Source: Toxoplasma gondii ME49
Taxonomy: Eukaryota > Apicomplexa > Conoidasida > Eucoccidiorida > Sarcocystidae
DNA length: 64,000 nucleotides
Direction: 5' to 3'
Assembly: GCF_000006565.2 (NCBI RefSeq)
Contig: NC_031476.1
Coordinates: 1,450,458 to 1,514,457 of the forward strand
Part shown: piece after piece, positions 48,901 through 58,503 of the stretch
How positions within the stretch are numbered: position 1 is the stretch's first letter
Layout of the letters: each line of letters starts with the position of its first letter
Program-made: the position numbers and the translations under genes
Notes under the pieces: model-generated
The model's input: only the letters and a program-made list of their open reading frames with translations
Database searches by the model: none
What the model was told of the DNA's origin: nothing

Positions 48901-51900
48901 GCCTGCACAGATGATCTCAGAGACTACTGCAACATGAGTCCTACTCTAACAACCGTGGTGGAAAGATTTCACGCTACACCGGCGCAAGCTTGGAAGACGG
49001 TAAGAAATTCTGGTCGTACTGCATACGCCTACGCCAGACGAATGTCGATGCATCGCTCGTTTCCGCTCTCACACACCGTGTTCTTCTACGCAGTCCACGT
49101 CCTCTCTCAAATTATGTCGCATCGACTACCACATTCGTCGCCGCTAATAAGTATTATGTTTGTCTTCCTTCCCGTCTTCCCTTTAAATGCCTTTGCGGTC
49201 TTCCTTTTCTATTTCTCTTTTCCTGATTCACACTGGCTTGGTACTGTCAGTGCTGCAGGAAAATCAATGTCTGATTTCAGTCAGGAAGCCAAGTGGAAAT
49301 AATACTTGTGCCTATCGCCGATTAGCCGAGGAAGTGCTCGCGTCTTGTGCTTTTTGTTGTTGCGGCGGTGGTCACAGGCTGCCGAGAACTTCTACCTTAA
49401 ACCTGACTTGAATAGTGTTGGGGGGCTCGCACCTCTGCCCTCTTTCCAGCAGTTTTGGGGGGACTTCGAGAAAAAGGGCTGTACAACCCTGAATTGCGCA
49501 GCCGTCAAGCTGGTAGTCTGCTCCCTCCGTCGGAATTTGTCTTTCTACAAGGCCCCAATTCCTGCAACAGAGGAGGAGCTTGCAACGACTCAAGACGCCG
49601 TAAGTTGGAAGAGACGGGCAGATCTTCGGCGCATGAAGGCCGAAACAGGAAACCCCCTCCTCAAGAGCAACTTTCATCGTGTTGCCTGAGCACTCCACAT
49701 TTTGAGTGACCTTGGAGGCGAAAGCATGGTCCATGACTGTGTTCGCTTTCCGTTCACATGCTGAAAAGCCAGCATGTTGTGCTCAAAGACAGTGTAGTGC
49801 CGAAGTCTCAGGCACGTACCGAGCAAAAGGTTCAGCTGTGCTTCGGAACCGCGGACAAGAATTGGTCCGAAGTCTTTCTTGCACCAGAAGGCTGTTTTCT
49901 GCAAACATTGCGCTGACAATCTCCTGTTGATGATCGACTGTTTGTGCAGATTTTAGACGCAGTTGCAGGCATGGGTCCGAATATAGGAAATGAAACGGTT
50001 GCATGTCCTTCAGATGGACCCGTAGATATTCTCCGGCACTATTCGGCCTGCAAAAATCCAACAAGCAGAGGCTGCAGTGGCATGGACAGTTTTCTTAACG
50101 ACGTCGGCTTGGGGCTGGAGTTCTCAAACTTCGAGAAAGCTATTGGCCTCTCCACGCGAATGAGCCGGGGTATAACCAGTTGCACGTGGAAAACCGCCAC
50201 GCACTCCTTCTCTGGAGGAGTGTTTCATCCACGCCTAGTGTACTTTGAGATGACGCTAGCGTTTTGCGTGGTGAATAGAGGAGCACGATGCTATGGAAAA
50301 TCCTTTTCGGTTAGCGCACTGATACTTCTTGGTTTCACTCGAATTATGTTGGGGGTGCCACCGTATATTTCATGCGCGCAGAATCTCCGGGGTACCACTC
50401 TAAAGGCAGGATTACGAATAGTGTGTATCGCTTCACTCCAACATACCTTTTCCCGGACCCTTTGCTTGCAGGAAGAGGGGTGTACATTCCCCCTTGCTCG
50501 ACGTGGCTCTTAGCGTTACAATTCGCCGACCACATCTACATTCAGACCCACGATGGGAAGGGCAACGTGGGTCGGTGTTTCTACAGGCTCCTTGAAATTG
50601 CACATTCATTGCAAGGGCACTTCAATTCATCGACCGTCAGCTCCAGTCATGCGTTTGCTTTCCACTCGTCTCTTGGTTACCTGACAACGATGCCCGAGTT
50701 TCTGGGCACTGGCATTCAACTGAAGGCGAAGCTTTACCTTCCATACCTCCTCTCCAAACCAGAAGAAGCAGAAATAACCGAATTCGAAAGCCTCTGCCAA
50801 AATCATAATCTGGGGTTCAAATTTGTCCACCCGGCTGTTTTCGACCAAAACAAAGGCAGTACTGGTGAGATACAGAGACATTCCTTCCTTTGCGAGCAGC
50901 GTCAGCTAAAACCCAAGCATTCTCCCATTTCCAAAAGCGTACTAATGTAGTATAAAAGCCGCATAAGAACTCGACGTGAAGTCGGGATGCGAATACCACT
51001 CACCAAGCAATCCTTTGGCAACCCTCCAACCTCGCTGGCGTATCTGGGTTTAGGTCGTACACCACGAAGCGTTGCGGTCTCCGGTACCGAGTCTGCAAGC
51101 TAGATACTCATTTCAAGATATAAATACGAACTGAAAGCCCATTCAAGGTACTCACGTCTTTCAGGACTCTAACAGGACTGCTCGATTGACCAGATGCCTG
51201 AAAAAGATTGTCGACCGCCGATGTACCAATTTTGTATCTCGCTACACTAGTTAGTACAAATGCTAGGCAGCCCCGAAGTCCGCACTCTCCAGATCTAACG
51301 GGCATGACCATAGCTTCTCGCGAGTACCAGCACCAGAAAAAAGCAGAATTGTTGAACAGAGAAGATAGAAAGACCTTCAGTCACTTGTTTCCCTTGCCAA
51401 AGAAGAAAGTCAAAGCGTACCGTGGATATCTTCCCTTTTACGTACTCGTCAGCTTGGCTTTTTACACATGGAATTCTGATGCATAGTCTCCTCCGAATTC
51501 TTGTTCCCCTTTGATATCCCTTGCAAATCTTCTGTACACGGTCGAGTTCCGGCGTGTGCTTGTTACCCCTTTCTGTACACCTGGACAGCCATGGTCTGGG
51601 TTATGTCTACGGTCTCGTTGGGCGTGACCGAGTTGCAGCAGCTCGAAGCTTTCATCAAGGGCATTGACGCCATTCTGGAGCGTGAACAGAGCAAGGCGGG
51701 ATCGCTTGGTGCTACGCCGCCTCGAACTGTCGCTGAGGAAAGAGATGTTATTCTTCCCCCCCTTCCAGAGAAAACAGCAGCCGGGCAGGGAGGTGCGGTG
51801 TCGGGGGAGCCCGGACAAAGCGATTCATCCCGGCCCAAAGCCACCCCGAAAAAGGATATTTCCAAGGTTGCTGGCCACACGCAATGGAAAGATCTACGGT

Positions 51901-54900
51901 ACGAGCAGGAGAAATAGGAAGAATGCGACTTCGTCCCTGTATTATTAAGGTTCTCCATACCGGCCGGTAGAAACACTTGCTGATCACATAAAAAAACCAA
52001 GATGCTGCAAGAGAAAACTCTGCCTGTTTAGACGCTGTTTGAAGAAAAGACGGAAATAGGGGTACATGCAAATCTAGAAATTACGTCTAGTATGCACATC
52101 GGCATACGTATCTATACATATTCGTCAGCAGGTGTGAACGCCTGCGTTTGTGAATCTATGAATGTAGGTACGTATCTGAGTATGGATGTGAACCTTGGAT
52201 GCATGTGCATGTCATGCGATCCCGAGTTCAGAGAAACTGACGGCGTGTGTATATGTGCTGATGACTATCAGGACCGTCTTTGGAGGAAGCTCTCAACATT
52301 GTGTCCACATTGGCAAAGCGTACAGGTTCCCAGGTATCGCCATCGAGCAGTTTTCTCCGAGACGATTTGCTTACACGGGGATCGGTTTGATCATTCGCAT
52401 GTGGTGTATTCTGGCAAGTGATTAACATACAGTGGCAATATTTGCCAAAGCAAAAAAACAAGAAAAACGAAATCGATGTAGCCAGAAAGTCCGATGGAAC
52501 CTTAGTCCCGCGAATGGAAGCAGGACGGTTGTCCTGTCCATTTCGTCTGCGGCAATGGATTACTTCGTATCCCGTTTCTGCGTATCCGAGCTTGCCACAT
52601 TCAATTGTATTTGCCATGTTATTTGAGCCTTAGCAGAGATGATGCAATTCCGCGAAAGTAGCCGTGGGGGTGCCCTTGCAGGAGTGGCTTTCCAGCTGAG
52701 GGTATCGCATCCTCTTCTCGGAGGCGGAGAACTACGGGAAACAGTGTAGTCTTTACAATGAAGAGTCTGGTCGTTTCTTTCCGGCATTTCCTTCTGTGAA
52801 TATGCAGGCGACATTGCAGCAACAGATACTGACGCCTTCGTGAAATTTCGTGGCCTCTTCGAAGAGGTGATGGGGAAGCCTCAGAATTCAATGGACGTTT
52901 TATTAAGTGCTGCATCATCTTCACGGGCTTTACTAGAAGTCTTTGACATGTTCCAAATCGCGGCTCAACTGGACGGTCTGCGGAAAGCTGTTTCATTATC
53001 ATGCATTCAAGTTAGCAACGTGTGCTTTATTACCTGCCGTAATTTCGCCTCTGTGCCTTTCTTACCTTTCCTGGTTGCCTCACCGAGTTTCACACGATAT
53101 AATAACCGAGGTCTGCTGCATCTAGCAGAAGTAGAGAAGGCTGTCATCGCGAGATTAACACGAAACCAAGATCGAGATGACCATCTTCCTCTGGTTGGTC
53201 AACGGTATATTCCAGTTGCCAGTCTGACTCCACAACAACAGACGATTCTGAGAACCCGATTCTTCGTAGATCTTCCCGACAAGAAGATGAATGCGTTGAA
53301 AGATGTCCTCGACTGCACATACGAATCTTTCAACTTCTGGCCCAGACACAGAGGCGTTATTTTCTCAGCGGATCAAACTATGGTGTGCCTCGTGAACTTT
53401 TGTGACCACGTCACCATCCTCGCCACAGGTGACGACCAGCAGCAGCTCTGGTAAGCGGATTTGCATCCGAACGCTCCACATCAAGAAACCACAGTAATAA
53501 AAGGTCGCTCATTTCTTCGAAAGTTTTCTCTAATTGCTATTATCCCCTAAAAATGTCGCGGCTGTTAGACTGAACGCCCGTCGTTACGGGTTAACGTCTG
53601 GAAGTCGATACACATGCGTGTGCGTGAGTGCTTATTTATTTGGACATCATGGAAGTTGTCACTAAGGAACAAGAGATAGGTTGAACATGTAGATGTACAT
53701 GCGAACCACAGTAGCGCATGTATATATATATATATATATCCAGCTAAGAATCCGCGTATTTTCTCATTTTGCGTCGTGCAGCAACGGAATGACGATGCTT
53801 CGAGCGCTGCAAAGCATTCAGGCCACAGTGGCTGCGCTGGAAGATAAAGACGCTCCTGATGGCTTGGTCATCGCTAGACGGGCTGACATTGGTGGCTATG
53901 CTGGTCCTAGTCTGAAGAAGAGTGTGTGCCTGGCTACCTCTATCGCCGCCCAAGTACGTCCGAAGAATACTCAGCATCAAGGGCTGTTCTAATCCCTTTC
54001 GCAAGACAGCAGAAACACAGTACTAGAGTTCCCCGTTTCCCTGAGAATTGTCCGTTCTGGCAATTCACCTCCACTGTTGTTGGCGCCAAAAGCCCAGGCA
54101 CTAGTAACTGTTACGATGATGAGAACACAATTTCTTTTTCACGTATAACCTGAGAAACGTGGCACGATGTGTGTGGCGGCTTCCTGCAGCTAAGTGTAAC
54201 TGGGGTAAAGGCCGCGAGTGACAGTCGAGCGGCAACATGGGCAGCAGATTACCGTGATCGCCTAGAGATCATACACGACTGGACGCCACGTGACGCTCCC
54301 ACACTACCCGCCACCACATCAGCCCAAAAAGAAACGCCACAGCATTCTGTAGTGGTCTCGAAGATGATCGCCTTTGACCACGAGGTGGAGCTATTGGAGT
54401 CTTTCCTGAAAATCCTCACGTGAGCTGGCAATGGATACGTTCCCTGAAGTTTAGCACAAAGCTTGTGTTTCGTCCTCTCACCCTCTGTCCATTCTCCCTT
54501 AGCATGCGCCTGTCGCCTCATTGCTCGCAGACGACCTTCTATGATTTGTTATCTCAGTCTTCTTGACCTCTTCTCCCAAGGGCACATACTATTGAGACGT
54601 TTAGTTGCGTTTTTTTTTGTATGGCACGTGTATTGTATAATGTTGAGTATAGATCACATACACCACAAGTGCTACATGCTTGCCCGTTGACGTACATTCG
54701 CAGCACCTGCCTCTCTCTTCAGTTATGCGCCCGTTGATCAGTATCACCTGGATCCGTGGATAGAAAACGCTCCAAAGACAGCGGGAGGACCAAGAAAACT
54801 TCACAGAATCTGTGTAGACTTCTTCCCTAAAAACCGTGCTAGAACACACTTTCATGGCAGTAACCTAATGAAAGGAAGTCGAACTGCATCCGTCAAAAGC

Positions 54901-55027
54901 GAGCGATACAATGCGATATCCTTGCCCTTTTCCAGAGAAATTGCTGCGGAGGAGTGAAGTGGTCGATGACCCTCGTGAAGCTCAAGACACTATCCCTGAG
55001 ACGGAAAACACCGCGCTTACCGAATAA
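42962..55027 (+). CDS. RIIa-domain protein with three degenerate guanido-kinase units, about 1354 aa
   Basis: Exons: 42962-42972, 43216-43339, 43798-44110, 44611-44717, 45073-45303, 45813-46001, 46349-46435, 46839-47020, 47285-47402, 47779-47853, 48074-48411, 48870-48999, 49378-49599, 49950-50169, 50472-50864, 51589-51792 (or 51898), 52808-52975, 53129-53450, 53782-53953, 54190-54419, 54723-54859, 54936-55027; phases close to 4065 nt. Residues about 15-52 form an RIIa dimerisation/docking motif (LPQLLALLLNRLAQ..., then FAVKYFADRV). Three ATP:guanido phosphotransferase-like units follow (about 95-479, 540-970, 982-1280). Landmarks are the N-domain 'AGDEESYxVF' counterpart (ALSVECYESFH; IAATDTDAFVKF), the 'RGIxHN..NEEDH' counterpart (RGVYIPPCSTWLLALQFADH; HRGVIFSADQTMVCLVNFCDH) and the 'LGYLxxCPxxLGTG' counterpart (LGYLTTMPEFLGTG). 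Catalytic Glu, Cys and phosphate-binding Arg positions are mostly replaced, so activity is unlikely. Exons 8-10, 16 and 21-22 ends are the least certain. Confidence 0.8.
43216..43833 (+). other. RIIa (PKA-regulatory-type) docking/dimerisation domain, split by an intron
   Basis: Exon 2 and the start of exon 3 encode ETQQLPQLLALLLNRLAQ, then DPHPKLFA, then VKYFADRV. In PKA RII subunits the equivalent is '[28 protein letters not shown]': the hydrophobic spacing, the loop proline and the FAV-YF motif coincide. RIIa domains dimerise as four-helix bundles and bind amphipathic helices of AKAPs or radial-spoke proteins. The match across the junction supports the exon 3 acceptor at 43797 rather than the later ttttgcag at 43813. 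Confidence 0.7.
43900..47853 (+). other. Guanido-kinase-like unit 1 (degenerate)
   Basis: Exons 3-10. Helical N-domain: NNIAPDAWLQLGEVRTSKGL (family 'LTPELYAKLRDKxTxxGxTL'), then ALSVECYESFHLLFSEFL (family 'AGDEESYEVFADLFDPVI'). The C-domain has VLPSLTMHSSLRN in place of 'VLSSRVRTGRS', PDKKVIVQVNWRNHLR in place of the '...NEEDHLR' strand (both glutamates lost, the final Arg kept), IVQGFQSAYSLLDCM for the 'VFxRFxxxLxxIE' helix, and FGYLTVDPLDCRLGFT for 'LGYLxTCPxNLGTG' (Cys replaced by Asp). Confidence 0.75.
48240..51700 (+). other. Guanido-kinase-like unit 2 (degenerate, best-preserved fold)
   Basis: Exons 11-16. N-domain: FTKLPQLLSKRSDRKLLEKE, then SCGFACTDDLRDY. The C-domain includes KLVVCSLRRNLSFYKAPIPA (for 'VLSSRVRTGRSIKGFxLPP'), EKAIGLSTRMSRGRGVYIPP (for 'ARDWPDARGIWHN'), LQFADH (for 'NEEDH'), SSLGYLTTMPEFLGTGIQLK (for 'LGYLxxCPxNLGTGLRA'; Cys to Met, Arg to Gln) and STVSLGVTELQQLEAFIKGI for the C-terminal 'NxxRLGxTExExVxxMxDGV' helix. 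The LGTG loop is intact, which makes this the clearest family member of the three. Confidence 0.8.
52808..54419 (+). other. Guanido-kinase-like unit 3 (degenerate)
   Basis: Exons 17-20. IAATDTDAFVKFRGLFEEVM stands for 'AGDEESYxVFxDLFDPVI'; LLSAASSSRALLEVF for 'VLSSRVRTGRSLxGF'; GQRYIPVASLTPQQQTIL for 'GxYYPLxxMTExEQQxLIDDHFLF'; NFWPRHRGVIFSADQTMVCL then VNFCDH for 'DWPDARGIxHNxxKTFLxWxNEEDH'; GLVIARRADIGGYAGPSLKK for 'LGFLTFCPTNLGTTVRASV' (Cys to Arg). The final helix is DHEVELLESFLKIL. Confidence 0.78.
53720..53739. repeat. Intronic (AT)n
   Basis: Pure AT dinucleotide run of about 20 bases in the intron between the exons ending 53450 and starting 53782 of the guanido-kinase-like gene. Confidence 0.9.
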
Positions 55028-56303
55028 AACGGTCTCCCCACAGAAGCAGCTGCGCCTAGACGGACACTACCACCGAAGGCCCCCTTTTGACGAACATTAC
55101 TCTGACAAACCGCTGGTAGATGCATTAAGGCAAAACAACTGCTCTTGTCTTTGAGTGCTCCCTCTGAATTGGGCATTGGAGCCGAACAAGTCAACAGAGG
55201 CACAACTATTCTGAGTTCGGCAAACGTGCCTTCCTGGTCATTTCTAGTATTCTACGTTTCGTTGCAATCGCGGGATGGGGCAACTGAGATTCGAGATTCC
55301 TTGGAGGTTCTTGTGCAGTAGTCGGTTCCGACTCTATACTTCTCTGCACACTGGAAAAAGACTCCGTCAGAAGTGTGCGGTATTTTCCCAATGCATGCAT
55401 TCTCGCTTACGACTACTCAGATCAGCAGCTGAGATCGGACCCCGAATCCGAGTCCCTCCCATCAATTCGAGGTCAGCTGGGAGCAAACTGGCTTCCACAC
55501 CAACTTCCTGACCGGGCGACAAGTTTTACAACAGAACAGGAAAGAAAGCAGGGGTATGGAAGAGGGGATACACAAGCGTCATTCCTTTCTGGAATACAGG
55601 GTTCAACATGACTCGTGAGCCAAATACTTTTTTGTGTCAAAAGGGCAACACCTGGTACCCCGACCAGCACTGCGCCACTGCACCAGAATGTGACTTTGGC
55701 GCGTAGAGACACACCCTGCTCTTGGCGATCTCGCCGCCTCAACCTGACCGCTCACCAGCGGCAGGTCGTCTCTGCATTCCCGTGAGCAGATTGAATTGGG
55801 CGACTGAGAGACTAGTGTGCTCACACACGGAAACAAATCCGCTGATTCCCCTGCGCGTGCCGTCATTCCTCTCTATGGTGTGTTTTGCCTGATCAGTGCC
55901 GACCGTAGAAGCGAACGATCACCTCTAGGTGATCCATAACTTCTTACGGCGGCAGACAGTTGCGATGGGATGGGAGTAGGGTAAAAGCGGCAAAAGATAT
56001 CATTGCCCTGACACTCTGGCGCATGGTGTCCGTCTCATGGATTCAGGTGCTAATTTTGAACTAGGGCACCCACCAGAGGACATGCGAAAGCCTTGGAGCG
56101 CTGACTGCGCGCTTCGAGGTGCTCTGCATGTTGCTGTACCACCACCGTTGCACACTAAGAACATTTTGATACCATCCAGTGATACCGTCGCTACCGTTCC
56201 CTTGTCATTTATAAAAACTAGCTCAACAGCATCACCACATCGTCCGTTGTTCGGTACGCGAGCGGCCCTTCACGGATGGCAACAAACGCGCAATCCTGAT
56301 AAT
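55028..56303. other. Convergent intergenic region
   Basis: Lies between the stop of the guanido-kinase-like gene (55027, plus) and the modelled stop of the signal-peptide protein (56304, minus). A minus-strand open frame at 55473-55742 (up to 89 codons) has some coding character and could be a further 3' exon of the signal-peptide gene, but I could not join it in phase. A 12-bp perfect palindrome built around TGCATGCA sits at 55390-55401. Confidence 0.4.
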
Positions 56304-58503
56304 TCAAGCAGATCTGGAAGGCCCGACAATGCCTGCAACACGTTCCACACATGAGTGTCTCGGCAAAGCGGCTGTAGGAGATTGAAACGTGAAGTCGTTT
56401 GCTCCATACTTCATGGTATTCTCGCCAGTCGCTCAGGTGATGTCAGCCATTTGCGCTCTCGCTGGAACTGTCAACGGTCCTTACACGGCGTAAATCCTGC
56501 CGGACTCCCCGTAACTGATCCACTATCTACACACACTAGTGTCCCGAGACTTACCGTAGCCATAGAAGGTGGCCACCACCGGCCGAAACAGAAAGGAAGG
56601 GACAAGCCAGCCTTCTCGGTCCCTTGTTATGCTCCCTCTATACATGTATGGAGTTCCGGATTCGGCGTCCCAGTGGAGCTGCACGTCATGCAGACCACAG
56701 GCTCTCATAAAAGCAAATAACGGAATCCCACAAGCCTCCACAAACGTGTAATCAGTGAGGTCCCATCGTCCCTGGCTAAATTAGCCTCGACGTGTTAGGT
56801 CAGCGCAGAAGTGATTGATCCCCAGACCGAAACTCGTGTAGGCACGCTTCCAACTTACGTATGCCGTGAGGTGAAAAACGGTTTGCGAGAGCTCTGGCGA
56901 TGCAGCCTGCTGGACTCCACGCCGGCAAACGTCAAGCTCATCATTTGGCTGATCCGACGCTGCTGACGGTGTCGTTTCCCGTGGCACGAAAAGAAACAAC
57001 GATACACCTCTTCGCGTTAAAGTCCACATGCCTGGCACACGCAGAACATCCGGAACGCTGATGTAGGAGCAGGGGATCCAGCACCAAACTAGATCATGCA
57101 GTTTCGATGTTTGTGTACTCGCTGTTATGGCATGCACCACTTTGTATCTCTCCCTCTTTTTCTGTTTTCTGCGTGTGACTATCACTTTCACTCATGGAGA
57201 AAAAAGGGGCCCGAAAGCAACGGGACACTCCGTAGGGACCAACGCAAGGAGCATCGCGAAGCTCAACACAGATACGGTCGAAAAGCCAACCTTTTGTAGC
57301 GGTGCGTCACCGTCTTACCCACAGGAGAAACTGCGCATGCTAAAGTTCGCACCCCGATTATCTCTGAAACGAGTTATTTGAATCTATCTCGGATGGCTGT
57401 CCAATGAACGCGACAAGAAGAGAAAAACAATTACCAGGTATGCCGTGTCCGGCTATAGCAGTTCCGTCTTTCTTGAAGTGTACGTCAACGAGCTCCTCCT
57501 CTTCACTGTCCACAAATCCAAGCCATTTTCGGCGCCGGAGAGTCAGCCTCCAGCAGGGGGTGCCAAGAGGATGGTCGAAGCTGTCATCCTCTCCGTACGC
57601 TTCATCTGTCACGCAGGACATGCTGTCGCGGTTTTTAGTGCCTCCTTCTTGGCTGCCCCATCCACCACTCCATCGTTTTGGGAAGTTCCGAAGAAAGCGA
57701 AGAAATGCTACTGATCTGTTGTCTCCTCGCCGTACACTAGGCTGTCCTTCACGCCGGCCGCCATACTTCACTATGGGCGAAGCAATTGGCAAGATCTGTT
57801 CTTTCGTAGGGGAAGGCCGCATTCTGGGGGGTGCCCTTGCCACGACGGATATTTGTCTGGGGACAGCCGCCGGTGGTGCTCGGCACTTGTAGTTTGGGTC
57901 AGAGGTAGCGCTTTCAGACGCTTCAAAGCAGAAGGCTGGGACTGGATGTGTGTTCTTGGTCCGCGGCTGAGAGGGGATTTTTGGTTGAGTAACACCTACA
58001 TCATGTGTCTTGCCTAGCTTGTGATCACACCATAACGGGGAACAGGGTCGTAAACGGTCCCGGAATGCATGCTTCCAAAAATTCTGCCTTGCCAAGAACG
58101 GCCCTTTGGTTTTAAAATGTCCCCGGAAGCGAGAAGGCAAACTCCAGCATGACGCTGACGTATTGCAGTGACTCTGTACATTATCCGGCAAAAGGGCCGC
58201 CAGGGTATGAAGTTTCATGCGCAATGCTGCCAACTCGTGGCCGCCACGCATAGGCAGACCGCTGAAACTGCAGAAAAAAGAACCTGGTCTCGTTTTCCCA
58301 CTAAAAATTCTTGGGGAACGGGCGCACGAGTTGGGAACAGCGACAGAGGGAGAGCCTTCGACGCATCTTCTGCAGAAGGTCGTCCAATCTTGGACGGCCC
58401 CATTCTGTATCGAAGCTGCTCCCGCTATGCGCCAGATCAACAGACAAACGATGCAAAAGTACTGCATGATGTACATGCAGCTTCTGGAACCATGAACGGG
58501 CAT
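56304..58503 (-). CDS. Hypothetical secretory-pathway protein, about 502-511 aa
   Basis: I do not recognise this protein. Five exons (minus) close in phase: 58503-57435, 57363-57319, 57031-56859, 56735-56555, 56371-56304 (1536 nt). The in-frame ATG at 58476 (residue 10) starts a classical signal peptide, MYIMQYFCIVCLLIWRIAGA, with a likely cleavage after the small-residue cluster; that ATG is my preferred start. Exon 1 is Arg/Pro/Ser-rich, apparently disordered, with an acidic patch (DSEEEELVDVHFK) near its end. Exons 2-4 alternate hydrophobic beta-like segments (GVRTLACAVSPV; RGVSLFLFVPRE; WLVPSFLFRPVVATFYG) with scattered cysteines. Donors gtaatt, gtaaga, gtaagt and gtaagt are good. The terminal exon is the weakest part; the gene may continue leftward. 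Such proteins in coccidia are often delivered to dense granules, rhoptries or the surface, but nothing here decides between them. Confidence 0.55.
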
